The notes below the pieces were generated by a model that saw nothing but the letters and a program-made list of their open reading frames with translations, did no database searches and had not been told where the DNA came from. A DNA stretch of 64,000 nt from Rheinheimera salexigens (GTDB lineage Bacteria > Pseudomonadota > Gammaproteobacteria > Enterobacterales > Alteromonadaceae), in the NCBI RefSeq assembly GCF_001752395.1, contig NZ_MKEK01000001.1, positions 1,549,259 through 1,613,258 of the forward strand, read 5' to 3'. Positions within the stretch are counted from its first letter, which is position 1; the number at the start of each line of letters is the position of its first letter. Made by a program: the position numbers and the translations under genes. Shown one piece after another: positions 1 through 10,392 of this stretch.

Positions 1-78
1 GTGCTAACCGTACAAACTGTGCGCCATTATGTCGATAAAATACGTGAGTTTCAGCGTCAAAAGTTGATCCATGGTTAA
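1..78 (+). CDS. zipA: ZipA, C-terminal fragment
   Basis: The open frame entering from the left edge encodes 25 residues ending in VDKIREFQRQKLIHG and a TAA stop. This resembles the C-terminus of ZipA, the membrane-anchored division protein that ties FtsZ to the inner membrane; the E. coli protein ends with a similar LREYQDIIREVK segment. Position directly upstream of ligA matches the usual zipA-ligA order in gammaproteobacteria. Only the tail is visible, so the call rests mainly on that short match and on synteny. Confidence 0.7.
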   Translation: MLTVQTVRHYVDKIREFQRQKLIHG

Positions 79-110
79 CCGTTAATCACTGCTGCTAGCC
101 TTATGAATAA

Positions 111-138
111 AACGGCAGGTTATTTCCCTGCCGTTTTT
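111..138 (+). terminator. Rho-independent terminator after zipA
   Basis: A 9-bp stem (AACGGCAGG paired with CCTGCCGTT) with a short loop is followed by a T run. It lies 33 bases after the zipA stop and 44 bases before ligA, so ligA probably has its own promoter or depends on readthrough. Confidence 0.8.
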
Positions 139-157
139 GTTAGGTTAATATCAGTGA

Positions 158-2212
<2,055 letters not shown>

Positions 2213-2548
2213 TTGGCCGATTTATTAAATTCATTACTAAACGAGTGGGGCAGTTTGTTTCGGCCTTATGTACGAGATATCGCCTTAGCAATGGTTGCTA
2301 CTTGCTTAGTGGTATTTGGTGATGACTTAAACCGAGCCGTTAGACGGCAAATTGCCCATATGCACTTTTTTTGGCGTACCAGTATTTTTATACTACTTTG
2401 TGCTTTTGGCTATGGTGCCTTAACCATATTGTTAACCCCAGTGGTGGCCAAGCAATTAGCTAAATTTAGTAATCAGTGGTTACCTTGGTTTTGTTTAGCC
2501 ATATTTATAATACTAGGCAGTTTGGCCCAGCGCAGACGCCAGCTATGA
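2213..2548 (+). CDS. DUF3392 inner-membrane protein
   Basis: The 111-residue protein starts with TTG immediately after the ligA stop, suggesting translational coupling. It has three hydrophobic segments (about residues 18-36, 52-76 and 88-105) and the family-like core DIALAMVATCLVVFGDDLNR followed by a basic RRQ stretch. It resembles the DUF3392 proteins of Vibrio and Shewanella, which have no known function. The direct linkage to ligA is probably positional rather than functional. The TTG start is chosen because no ATG lies before the first membrane segment. Confidence 0.8.
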   Translation: MADLLNSLLNEWGSLFRPYVRDIALAMVATCLVVFGDDLNRAVRRQIAHMHFFWRTSIFILLCAFGYGALTILLTPVVAKQLAKFSNQWLPWFCLAIFIILGSLAQRRRQL

Positions 2549-2572
2549 AGTATTTAGTATGACGCTCTCGCT

Positions 2573-3067
2573 GTGAAAGAATATAATATATTTCCAGTCT
2601 TAGACGATCATGGGCTGCATAAAGTGCCTATGCGTTTATATTGGTTATTATTGCTATTGTTGCGGCCCTATATAAGCTGGGTGTTAGTGCTAACCTTGCC
2701 CGAATCGCAACGCGATATATTGTCGTTAATCTATCCGTTGCAATTCGACTTTATCATAGCTTGCGCCATTGCCAGCCCATTATTACTGATATTAGCCGCG
2801 ATTAGCCAACGTAAACCCAAAGGTCAAGCGTGGTGGTTTCAAGTCTGGCGGCACAGCCGAATCATATTATTGCTGGTGGCGATAATTGATTTATTGCTAA
2901 CCATTAAACACCTGCCAGACCAAGTCATGCTAGATGCGCCATGGCGCATACTTGCTCCTATCGCAATAAGTGTTGGCATCTTGTGGCTAATGCGCTCGCG
3001 TACTTTAGGTTTAGTGTTTGCCGAATGGCCAACTGCTGAAGATAAAAAGAAAACAGCTAATAAATAA
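2573..3067 (+). CDS. DUF2919-like membrane protein
   Basis: This 164-residue protein starts with GTG 24 bases after the previous gene. The N-terminus (DDHGLHKVPMRLYWLLLLLLRP) resembles DUF2919/YfeZ proteins, where a short polar start leads directly into the first membrane helix. I see about four hydrophobic segments: residues 20-43, 57-75, 91-110 and 121-140. The C-terminal 24 residues are charged and presumably cytoplasmic. Function is unknown for the family. The family call is from memory of that N-terminal pattern and is less certain than the membrane topology. Confidence 0.6.
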   Translation: MKEYNIFPVLDDHGLHKVPMRLYWLLLLLLRPYISWVLVLTLPESQRDILSLIYPLQFDFIIACAIASPLLLILAAISQRKPKGQAWWFQVWRHSRIILLLVAIIDLLLTIKHLPDQVMLDAPWRILAPIAISVGILWLMRSRTLGLVFAEWPTAEDKKKTANK

Positions 3068-3077
3068 ACTAACCAAA

Positions 3078-4229
3078 TCACAGTGGCCTAAATATTTCTG
3101 TCGCAATAGCATTAAAATAGCGCTCAATTTTTGCATTGTCGGTATTAATTTGCATGGCAATGGCGATTTTTTTATCAGGATAATAAGCCAGTAGGGAGTT
3201 ATAGCCTGGAAAAAATCCATGATGACGATAACAGCTGCCGAATTCTGTTTTTATTATGTTAATGCCCAAACCGTAACCGAGCACTGGGCCTAACGTATTT
3301 GGCGGCTGTTCAGGTTTTGCTATAGATGTCAGCATTTGGTTTAGTAAATGCGGCGTAATAGCCTTACCCTCGAAAAGCCCTTTGGCCCAACGAACCAGAT
3401 CTGATGATGTGCTAACGATACCGCCACCGGTCCATTCAATTGATGGATGAAACACAAGTTGGTTGTCTGCAATCACCCGTTTTGGTATACCGAATAAACG
3501 CCGACTCTGCCTAGCATAGCCTTGCACTATGCCAGGGATGTCGCGGCGATGAAGTGGAACAGTATCGGTTAATTGCAGCGGTATTAGAATGCGCTTAGAC
3601 AACTCATGATAATAACTGTGTGAACTGGCTTTCTCGATAATGATGCCGATGAGTATGTAACCAGTATCACTATAATGGAACCCTGTGCCAGGCAAAAACA
3701 GCGGCTTGCGATCTAGCGCGAATTGCAGCAGTTTATGCGGTTCAATGGCTTGAGCTGGATTGTCAGACTTAAGGATGTTCTTTATATAGTTCGCAAAGTC
3801 TGTACCAGTGTCATAAACATGATCGATAATACCGCTGCTATGATTCAGCAAATGACGTAAGGTAATGACGTTATAATTTGGCAACCGACAAAACCAGTCC
3901 GCGTCTACAAACCACTTAGATATAGGTGTATCAAGTTCGACTACGCCATCAGCCACCATACTAAGTACCACAGCGGCAACAAAGGTTTTACCAATGCTAC
4001 CCGCTGGCATGCGTGCATTACAGGTCATAGGTATATGTGACTCTTTATCTGCAAAACCACAGGCATGGCTAATTAGACTGCCATCAGGCAGAGAAACTGT
4101 CGCGGTCACACCTGGCAGTTGCTCTTTGGTTTGCTGGCTAATTTGATATTGTGTATGCAACGCTTGTTCAATTAGTGAAGATAAGTTCATAAAGAATATG
4201 TCTGCAAAACTTGTGTTTAAAAGGTACAT
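3078..4229 (-). CDS. Serine hydrolase, beta-lactamase/DD-peptidase fold
   Basis: The protein belongs to the class C beta-lactamase-like serine hydrolases (esterase EstB, DD-peptidase and related proteins). It shows the SxxK motif as SIGK in MPAGSIGKTF, the YxN position as YSD in HYSDTGYI, and a C-terminal HHGFFPGYNS that takes the place of the usual HxG motif. YSD instead of the more common YSN is a modest deviation that occurs in the family. No clear signal peptide is visible; the N-terminal MYLLNTSFADIFF may be untranslated, with an alternative ATG at 4190. Neither start has a strong ribosome site. Substrate cannot be told from sequence. It converges with the upstream plus-strand genes. Confidence 0.75.
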   Translation of the reverse strand: MYLLNTSFADIFFMNLSSLIEQALHTQYQISQQTKEQLPGVTATVSLPDGSLISHACGFADKESHIPMTCNARMPAGSIGKTFVAAVVLSMVADGVVELDTPISKWFVDADWFCRLPNYNVITLRHLLNHSSGIIDHVYDTGTDFANYIKNILKSDNPAQAIEPHKLLQFALDRKPLFLPGTGFHYSDTGYILIGIIIEKASSHSYYHELSKRILIPLQLTDTVPLHRRDIPGIVQGYARQSRRLFGIPKRVIADNQLVFHPSIEWTGGGIVSTSSDLVRWAKGLFEGKAITPHLLNQMLTSIAKPEQPPNTLGPVLGYGLGINIIKTEFGSCYRHHGFFPGYNSLLAYYPDKKIAIAMQINTDNAKIERYFNAIATEIFRPL

Positions 4230-4274
4230 TATTGTAGGTATCTGTTGCTGAATGTTTTTTGCTACAGATATTAA

Positions 4275-5693
4275 TTAACACTCTGCAATATTAACAGCAA
4301 TAGCCAGCCCGCCTTCTGAAGTTTCTTTAAATCTATTATTCATACTTTGCGCAGTTTCCCACATGGTTTGAATTACTTCATCTAAGGTTACTCTGGCATT
4401 GGCAGGGTCGCTTTCTATGGCAATATTGGCCGCAGTAATGGCTTTAATCGCCCCCATTGAGTTTCGCTCTATGCAGGGAATTTGTACCAAGCCTGCTACT
4501 GGGTCACAGGTTAGTCCCAAGTGGTGTTCCATGGCTATTTCGGCAGCCATTAACACTTGCCCTGGTGAGCCGCCCATAATTTCAGTTAAGCCTGCTGCAG
4601 CCATAGCTGATGACACACCCGTTTCTGCTTGGCATCCTCCCATAGCCGCAGAAATGGTTGCGTTCTTTTTAAACAAGGTACCAATTTCTCCGGCTACCAA
4701 TAAAAAACGAATAATTTTATCGTTACCGGTAAATTCTGTAAAAGCTTGTGAGTACATTAAAACGGCAGGAATAATGCCGCTGGCACCATTGGTTGGCGCG
4801 GTAATGATACGGCCGAAATTGGCATTTTCTTCGTTAACTGCCAATGCAAAACAAGAAACCCATTTATTAATATTAACAAAATTGGCTTCTGCTTCAACTA
4901 CCATCTGATACCATTGATCTCGATTGAAATAGTGTTTGTCTTCGCCTAATAATCTGCGGTTTAAGCCAGCAGCACGACGAACCACCCGCAACCCTCCAGG
5001 CAATATACCTTCTTGAGTTATACCTTTATAAATACAGTCTTTAATATTCTCCCAAATGTCTAATGCAAGAGCATCTGTGTCTGATTTAGTTCGCCAACTT
5101 TCTTCATTTAAATAAATTAAATCTGAAAATGAGACGTCTAATTTATCACAATAAAACTGTACATCTTTGCCATAATGACAGGGATATAAAGTGCGAGTAC
5201 AAGCCTCATCGGCCGACGTTTCCTCTTTGGTTGCAACAAAACCGCCACCAATGGAGTAATAATCTTGCTCTAGTTCAGTTTTATCCTTAAAAACGGCTTT
5301 AAAAATCATCCCATTGGGATGAAAGTCTAAACTCTTTAACTTATTTAAAATAAGGTGATGACCATATACAAAGGGAATATCGACTTCAGCACCTAGTTTT
5401 AAGCTGTTTGCTAATTTAATTGTCTGAATTTTTTCTGTGATTTTTGTGGTGTCTATGGTCTTAAAGTTTTCACCAGACAGACCCAACATACCGGCAATAT
5501 CAGTACCGTGACCAATACCTGTTTTAGCTAAAGAGCCAAAAAACTCAACAAATACTTCTTTTACTTCAGATAATTTATGATCTTTACGAAGAAGATTTAA
5601 AAACAACTCTGCAGCATTCCATGGCCCCATGGTATGTGAGCTTGAAGGGCCAATTCCTACCTTGATGATTTCAAATACACTGATTGATTCCAT
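4275..5693 (-). CDS. sdaA: L-serine ammonia-lyase, iron-sulfur type
   Basis: The enzyme deaminates L-serine to pyruvate and ammonia through 2-aminoacrylate. Its 472 residues include the beta domain with GPSSSHTMGPW and the catalytic alpha domain. Cysteines C354, C396 and C407 are spaced 42 and 11 apart, as expected for the [4Fe-4S] ligands, and the protein ends in cysteine (C472), which in this family can act as the fourth, labile ligand. The ATG at 5693 is chosen because AAGGAAG lies seven bases before it; an ATG 18 codons upstream lacks this. Lysine-rich composition and the opening MESISVFEIIKVGIGPSSSH look more like Bacteroidetes enzymes than the usual SdaA/SdaB of gammaproteobacteria, so transfer is possible. 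Confidence 0.93.
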   Translation of the reverse strand: MESISVFEIIKVGIGPSSSHTMGPWNAAELFLNLLRKDHKLSEVKEVFVEFFGSLAKTGIGHGTDIAGMLGLSGENFKTIDTTKITEKIQTIKLANSLKLGAEVDIPFVYGHHLILNKLKSLDFHPNGMIFKAVFKDKTELEQDYYSIGGGFVATKEETSADEACTRTLYPCHYGKDVQFYCDKLDVSFSDLIYLNEESWRTKSDTDALALDIWENIKDCIYKGITQEGILPGGLRVVRRAAGLNRRLLGEDKHYFNRDQWYQMVVEAEANFVNINKWVSCFALAVNEENANFGRIITAPTNGASGIIPAVLMYSQAFTEFTGNDKIIRFLLVAGEIGTLFKKNATISAAMGGCQAETGVSSAMAAAGLTEIMGGSPGQVLMAAEIAMEHHLGLTCDPVAGLVQIPCIERNSMGAIKAITAANIAIESDPANARVTLDEVIQTMWETAQSMNNRFKETSEGGLAIAVNIAEC

Positions 5694-5777
5694 TATAATC
5701 TTCCTTATGGATACTAACGTTAAGCTACGAGTTATAGAACTGTGCACTCGCTAATACAAAAGACTCACTAAGGCAGC

Positions 5778-6356
5778 CTACCTACGTAGTGGGTAGGAAC
5801 AAAAAAGCGTGCCTTCTACCGCTTGTTTAACATTAATTTTTGTTGAGATGCCATGGCGAAACTGAGCTTCAGTGGCCGCTAAAACATTACAATCTCGGTT
5901 TTGCCAACGGCACACCTTAACATTCAGACCATCAAACCCCATGTGTAAGATACTGCTTAAGTTTGAATGATTTTGGCGTTGTAGGCTTAATTTTCGTGCT
6001 GATTCGGAGCGGTGCATTTCAATGCTGATAGGCTGAGCTGGGTGCCATTCGTTCTTAGCAAAGTGACCTAGCGCATTGGTAATAGTACACTGAACTACAT
6101 CACCTAAGGGGGCTGTGCGGCGAAGTTCTACTAACTGAACTTGTTCAGCTACCTCTTGTGCTTTTTGCTCCGCACGACGCACTCTAGCCGCTTCATCTCG
6201 TGCATCTTGGATCTTACGGGCTTCAAATTGTTGAGTAGGGGTTAATAATACCCATTCATCATCACTCATGCCTAATGGATTGCTGGCACAACCAGTAACG
6301 AATATAAAAGACAAAGCCACCAGCAATATTACTATCTTTTGTATAAGTTTAAACAT
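5778..6356 (-). CDS. Putative lipoprotein, unknown function
   Basis: The 192-residue protein opens with a lipoprotein signal peptide; the lipobox FVTGC places the lipidated cysteine at residue 23. Asn-Pro follows the cysteine two residues later, and the absence of Asp at position +2 suggests outer-membrane sorting. Residues about 45-80 are rich in Glu, Ala, Arg and Gln and probably form a helix or coiled coil. The C-terminal half contains four cysteines and resembles no family that I recognise. It ends 84 bases before the serine lyase start and may be upstream of it in the same transcript, though that link is only positional. Confidence 0.7.
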   Translation of the reverse strand: MFKLIQKIVILLVALSFIFVTGCASNPLGMSDDEWVLLTPTQQFEARKIQDARDEAARVRRAEQKAQEVAEQVQLVELRRTAPLGDVVQCTITNALGHFAKNEWHPAQPISIEMHRSESARKLSLQRQNHSNLSSILHMGFDGLNVKVCRWQNRDCNVLAATEAQFRHGISTKINVKQAVEGTLFCSYPLRR

Positions 6357-6621
6357 TAGGCTTCTCCTAGCTTGAAGAATTGATTTTAATTAAATGTTTC
6401 AAATCTTAATCTTGTAGCGAATGATATTTATCTATAAATAATTGTTTTTTAACATTATAAATTATTCAGCATACTATATTGGGTATACTATAGGCTAAAC
6501 ACGAATGTTTAGGTTTTAATCATTAAAACAGTCTGTCAGATAAGTTTATGTTAGCAAGTAGCTACTTGACCATAGCTTAGCAAAGCGTCTAGGCTTTAAT
6601 CTCATTAACTGAGGAGTTACC

Positions 6622-6864
6622 ATGAGTCATTTGATTATTCCAAGCCATTGGAAAATTAAGCGTTCAACTCACTTTTTTACCAAGGATAACATTCCTAAAG
6701 CGTTATTAACTCATCACAACACCGCTGAAGGTGTGTTTGGTCAAATTTGTGTAATGCAAGGTACGGTTACTTTTTACGGCTTTGCCAATGAAGCCGCCAC
6801 CGAACCAGAGCAAACAGTGGTAATTAAAGCTGGTCAATTTGCTAACAGCCCACCGCAGTATTGA
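6622..6864 (+). CDS. DUF1971 (YeaR-like) cupin protein, C-terminally truncated
   Basis: The 80 residues match the N-terminal two thirds of the YeaR/DUF1971 family, small beta-barrel proteins linked to nitrosative or tellurite stress responses. Recognisable parts are the opening PSHWKIKRSTHFF, the VMQGTVTFYGF strand pair and the ending AGQFANSPPQY. In relatives this last motif continues with a conserved Trp-His and about 20 more residues. Here TGA TAG stops follow PPQY directly, at the place where the conserved TGG tryptophan codon would be. A GAGG-like site (TGAGGAG) precedes the ATG. It may be a functional short version or a decaying gene; 11 bases separate it from cls. Confidence 0.65.
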   Translation: MSHLIIPSHWKIKRSTHFFTKDNIPKALLTHHNTAEGVFGQICVMQGTVTFYGFANEAATEPEQTVVIKAGQFANSPPQY

Positions 6865-6875
6865 TAGGAATATAA

Positions 6876-8306
6876 ATGACTGTAGTTGTTGCTCTTCACT
6901 TTATGTTGGTTTTGACATTTACAACTCGAATTTTACTTCGTGATGATTTATCACCACCGGGGCGGCTGGCTTGGTTTATTGTCTTAAACGTATTACCGTA
7001 TTTTGGCGTTGCCAGTTATTTTTTATTTGGTGAAATTGATATTGGCAATCGTGCTATTAGACGACACGACGATATTTTTACTGAAATTAGAGCCAAAGCA
7101 CGGAGTTTTATGGGAGATAAGTCGAGTGTCGAAAGTTTGATTGATCCGCTTTATCGCCCTGGGTTTCGCTATGCGGGCTCGATTAATGGTTTTCATACTG
7201 TAGGGGGTAATACTGCTGAACTGATGGCAGATGGCGATGCCACACGTGCACGGATAATCGCAGATATTGACGCTGCCACCGAGCATGTACATGTGCTCTA
7301 TTATATCTGGCTCAATGACAATATGGGGACTGATATCGCCGAAGCGTTAATTCGAGCTGCACAAAGAGGCGTTAGCTGCCGTGCCATGGCCGATGGACTT
7401 GGTTCTCGTGCCTTTATTAAATCTAAGCTTTGGCAACGTATGCAACAGGCTGGTGTTGAACTGGCAGTAGCACTGTCGTTTCGAAACCTGATTCTCACCA
7501 TGTTACTTAGCCGCTTAGACTTAAGAAATCACCGTAAAATTACTGTTATTGACGGGCGCTTAACCTATTGTGGCAGCCGAAACTCGGCCGATCCGGAGTT
7601 TTTGCCCAAAGCAAAATACGGGCCTTGGGTGGATATCATGCTGCGGTTTCAAGGGCCAGTAGTGGCCCAGAATCAGCTGTTGTTTGCAAGTGACTGGATG
7701 CAGACCACTGGCAAGTCACTGGACGAGTTCGAACTGAAGACAGAGCAGATTGCTGGAGGGTTTCCCGCCCTGGTAATGGGCGTAGGGCCTACGGAACGTC
7801 GAGGCGCCACACCACAGCTTTTTTCTAACTTAATAGCGAGTGCAGAAAGTGAGTTAATAATAACGACACCTTACTTTGTGCCGGATGCTACGGTTTTAGA
7901 GTCGCTGTGCGCAGCCGCACACAGGGGGGTGGCAGTGACCTTGATCTTCCCTAAGAGGAATGATAGTTGGATTGTATCCGCAGCGAGTCGAAGCTATTAC
8001 CATCAGCTGCTTGATGCTGGTTGTGTTATTTATGAATTTAAAGGTGGCTTGTTGCACGCTAAAACCCTGACCATTGACGGTTGTGTCAGCCTAATAGGCT
8101 CTTCAAACATAGACCTACGCAGCTTTGATTTAAATTACGAAAACAATATCCTGTTACAGGATCACGCCACTACTATGTCTATTCGGCAACGCCAGCAAGT
8201 CTATATTAATAACTCAGAAAAGGTTGAATTAGCCACTGTACTAGCTTGGCGCTATTACCGGCGTATTTGGCACAACGTTATCGCGACCATAGGCCCAGTG
8301 TTGTAA
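6876..8306 (+). CDS. cls: Cardiolipin synthase (phospholipase D family)
   Basis: The enzyme joins two phosphatidylglycerol molecules to make cardiolipin at the inner membrane. Two N-terminal hydrophobic segments (about residues 3-20 and 31-52) anchor it, as in ClsA. The two HKD motifs are complete: H219-x-K221-x4-D226 and H394-x-K396-x4-D401. Length of 476 is normal. It starts 11 bases after the truncated DUF1971 gene with AGGAA upstream of the ATG, so the two are likely cotranscribed. No neighbour suggests a specialised role. Confidence 0.93.
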   Translation: MTVVVALHFMLVLTFTTRILLRDDLSPPGRLAWFIVLNVLPYFGVASYFLFGEIDIGNRAIRRHDDIFTEIRAKARSFMGDKSSVESLIDPLYRPGFRYAGSINGFHTVGGNTAELMADGDATRARIIADIDAATEHVHVLYYIWLNDNMGTDIAEALIRAAQRGVSCRAMADGLGSRAFIKSKLWQRMQQAGVELAVALSFRNLILTMLLSRLDLRNHRKITVIDGRLTYCGSRNSADPEFLPKAKYGPWVDIMLRFQGPVVAQNQLLFASDWMQTTGKSLDEFELKTEQIAGGFPALVMGVGPTERRGATPQLFSNLIASAESELIITTPYFVPDATVLESLCAAAHRGVAVTLIFPKRNDSWIVSAASRSYYHQLLDAGCVIYEFKGGLLHAKTLTIDGCVSLIGSSNIDLRSFDLNYENNILLQDHATTMSIRQRQQVYINNSEKVELATVLAWRYYRRIWHNVIATIGPVL

Positions 8307-8440
8307 AAGGTAACTTGCTAACTTGGAGCTGTAATCAATTAGGGGTTGAATCGATAATTTTATGTTAAAGGCGGCGTCAAAAGCTTTAAGCAGCTTATGG
8401 CGCCATAGTCATATATTAAATTTTGATCGGTCATCCTATA

Positions 8441-8899
8441 TTATGGAATTGGAACGCCACCTGCAGGTGGACAATCAACTCTTGTGTCAACCACACCCTC
8501 TCTAAAATCATAGGTTTCACCTGCAACAGATGGGGTTAACTCGACACGTACAGTAACTTGTTGAGGAATATTGGTACCAAAGTGATCCTGTAAATTAAAG
8601 GTATAGCTACCCGTTGTACCGTCACTAAGACACTGATGTCTCAAAGTAGGATGAACTGTATCTCCATTAGCATATATTGTTGTGCATAAGGTGTTCTCAT
8701 TGTTCCAACCATCTGGGTCAAATTCATAATTGACCTGAACAAGTGGGATCCCTTGATTCAAGCAGACAACTTGAGGCACTAATGAGAAAGAGGTAAAAAC
8801 AGGCTCTGGACTTGAGCGGGGGGTGCTTTGTGAGCCCAACATTGCAGCTAGCCCAATAACTACAATACACCCAATACCAATAATCTTGAGATTATTCAT
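8441..8899 (-). CDS. Secreted or membrane-anchored protein, unknown
   Basis: The 152-residue protein has an N-terminal hydrophobic segment (residues 4-20, IIGIGCIVVIGLAAMLG) that is either an uncleaved anchor or a signal peptide. The mature part is low in lysine, rich in Thr, Val and Pro, and has cysteines that could form disulfides (near residues 46, 72, 90 and 143). The pattern suggests a small beta-sandwich exported domain, but I do not recognise the family. It starts six bases after the end of the upstream membrane protein, so the two appear to form a two-gene unit. Confidence 0.6.
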   Translation of the reverse strand: MNNLKIIGIGCIVVIGLAAMLGSQSTPRSSPEPVFTSFSLVPQVVCLNQGIPLVQVNYEFDPDGWNNENTLCTTIYANGDTVHPTLRHQCLSDGTTGSYTFNLQDHFGTNIPQQVTVRVELTPSVAGETYDFREGVVDTRVDCPPAGGVPIP

Positions 8900-8905
8900 A
8901 ATAAA

Positions 8906-9337
8906 CTACTCCTTAATAATTGGATTTAACTCGGCGCAAAAACGAAACGTAAAAGCCAAATAAGCGAAAGCACCAAAAAATGAAGAAATAACATCATATA
9001 CATCGCCATAGAACAGCATTCCTACTTGCTCAGCATACTGTGAAGCAGAAAATAATTCGTAACTGGCATTAATTAAAAACCAGAATAGGCTAACAAAAAT
9101 AACATTATTTCGAGTTATTTTTACAAATGCCGTGGTCAAAAGGCAGAAAGCCAAAGTATGCAAAAAGGATGGCAGCGAGCCAGTACCAAAAAACAAAAAC
9201 ATAGGGTCTAAAACACGAGTGTCACCAAATAACTGTAATACAATTAGCGATTCTGGCCTGTATATCACATAGAATATCCCGGCAAGAATAAGGACAAATA
9301 GACCTGAGAAGATAAACTTTAAAAAATGCTTTTCCAT
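8906..9337 (-). CDS. Four-helix membrane protein, unknown
   Basis: The 143-residue protein has about four hydrophobic segments (residues 8-26, 53-74, 78-95 and 112-132). I see no catalytic motif. The arrangement is somewhat like VanZ-type small membrane proteins (an acidic residue in ASYELFSASQ and a final DVYDVISSFFGA stretch), which is a weak resemblance only. It is probably cotranscribed with the exported protein that follows six bases later. Confidence 0.6.
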   Translation of the reverse strand: MEKHFLKFIFSGLFVLILAGIFYVIYRPESLIVLQLFGDTRVLDPMFLFFGTGSLPSFLHTLAFCLLTTAFVKITRNNVIFVSLFWFLINASYELFSASQYAEQVGMLFYGDVYDVISSFFGAFAYLAFTFRFCAELNPIIKE

Positions 9338-9596
9338 TTAAAAGTTAACCTGCAATATTTTATAACCTAACGGCCAGTTAACCAGAATTCTGTTAGGTGC
9401 TTATTTCACACCGAGCTTTGAGGCTTAAGCTGAAGCCGCATATTCCACTGGCAACCTATCTAATACTAGTTGCGCTTAATCGATTTTGCACGATTTGCGA
9501 TGACATAAGCCTTTTAAACCTGTAGGTCATTATCAGCAACTAAGGCATTCCTCCTCAAAGAAAGCTAGTGCTCTATACCCGACGGGATATTATGGG

Positions 9597-9602
9597 TATA
9601 AT
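9597..9602 (+). promoter_or_regulatory. Candidate -10 box for yhhQ
   Basis: A perfect TATAAT lies so that transcription would begin near 9609, just before a GNRA hairpin and the candidate riboswitch. I do not see a good -35 box, so this is tentative. Confidence 0.45.
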
Positions 9603-9616
9603 TCGCGCCTCGTTAT

Positions 9617-9656
9617 GCTGGCAACAGCAATGGTTCCCTTGCCCCATTCAAAAAGG
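9617..9656 (+). promoter_or_regulatory. Candidate preQ1-I riboswitch in the yhhQ leader
   Basis: A GCTG-GCAA-CAGC hairpin is followed at once by an H-type pseudoknot pattern. P1 would be AATGG (9629-9633) with CCATT (9644-9648). The loop begins TTC, and CCTT (9637-9640) can pair with AAGG (9653-9656), which is also the ribosome site of yhhQ. A C precedes the 3' strand of P1, as at the ligand-contacting position of known preQ1-I aptamers. The A-rich tail is present but shorter than usual. preQ1-I riboswitches are known upstream of this transporter family (COG1738), which raises the likelihood. Ligand binding would hide the ribosome site. Confidence 0.55.
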
Positions 9657-9663
9657 TTTTGTA

Positions 9664-10296
9664 ATGAAAACTGTAATTGCGCTTATTGCGTTCCATATTT
9701 TAATTATCATCTCTAGTAACTACTTGGTTCAATTCCCGATTGAGCTGTTTGGTTGGCAAACCACTTGGGGTGCTTTTAGTTTCCCGTTTATTTTCCTCGC
9801 GACAGATCTAACCGTGCGTTTGCTAGGCAAGCAGCCAGCCCAACGAGTTATTGGCTACGTTATGCTACCTGCTTTGCTGGTGTCGTATTGCGTATCGGCG
9901 CTATTTCACGAAGGTGACTTTCATGGCTGGGGAACATTGCTAGTATTAAACGTTTTTGTGCTGCGAATATCTATAGCAAGTTTCGCGGCTTATGTAGTAG
10001 GACAGTTGGTTGACGTGCACGTATTTGCCCGCCTACGCCAAATGCGCCAATGGTGGCTTGCTCCAAGCGCCTCAACCATATTAGGTAACTTAATCGATAC
10101 CTTTGTATTCTTCTTTATTGCCTTTTGGCACAGTAGTAACCCGTTTATGGCCGAGCACTGGGTAGAAATTGCCGTAGTGGATTACGTAATAAAATTACTT
10201 ATAAGCCTACTGATTTTTGTGCCTATGTATGGCCTTATACTCAATGCACTGTTAAAACGAATGCAGCTAAGCTCAGCTCAAAAAGTAGTCGTTTAA
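9664..10296 (+). CDS. yhhQ: Queuosine precursor transporter YhhQ (VUT family)
   Basis: This inner-membrane protein imports preQ0/preQ1 (7-cyano or 7-aminomethyl-7-deazaguanine) for making queuosine in tRNA. The 210 residues contain about six membrane helices and the family hallmarks FPFIFLATDLTVRLLGKQ near residue 40 and GNLIDTFVFFFIAFW near 145. The ATG at 9664 fits the family N-terminus and has AAGG at the proper distance; the open frame upstream is unrelated in sequence. The leader contains a candidate preQ1 riboswitch, which fits the substrate. Confidence 0.92.
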   Translation: MKTVIALIAFHILIIISSNYLVQFPIELFGWQTTWGAFSFPFIFLATDLTVRLLGKQPAQRVIGYVMLPALLVSYCVSALFHEGDFHGWGTLLVLNVFVLRISIASFAAYVVGQLVDVHVFARLRQMRQWWLAPSASTILGNLIDTFVFFFIAFWHSSNPFMAEHWVEIAVVDYVIKLLISLLIFVPMYGLILNALLKRMQLSSAQKVVV

Positions 10297-10336
10297 CATT
10301 AGGGTTGTCTCGTATATTAGGGCAAATTTACTGTTA

Positions 10337-10392
10337 GATTCGAGCTAGTGGCAACCGTGTCTTAATAAAGACTAGGGCGGTGCTGAAGATAA
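10337..10392 (-). pseudogene. Decayed tRNA-Val fragment, copy 1
   Basis: This stretch aligns with the T-arm, anticodon arm and start of the D-arm of the neighbouring tRNA-Val genes read on the minus strand, but the 3' acceptor and the D-arm remainder are missing. It shares with copies 2 and 3 a GGCAACCG segment in place of the GACCCCCG of intact copies, and an altered anticodon arm. No functional tRNA can be drawn. Confidence 0.6.

Larger units (their letters stand above)
9338..9663. other. Intergenic region carrying yhhQ promoter and leader
   Basis: No gene is supported in this 326-base stretch. It separates the divergent membrane-protein gene from yhhQ and holds the candidate promoter and riboswitch listed separately. 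An in-frame TTG/ATG extension of yhhQ begins near 9568 but encodes non-family sequence and is rejected as the start. Confidence 0.6.
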
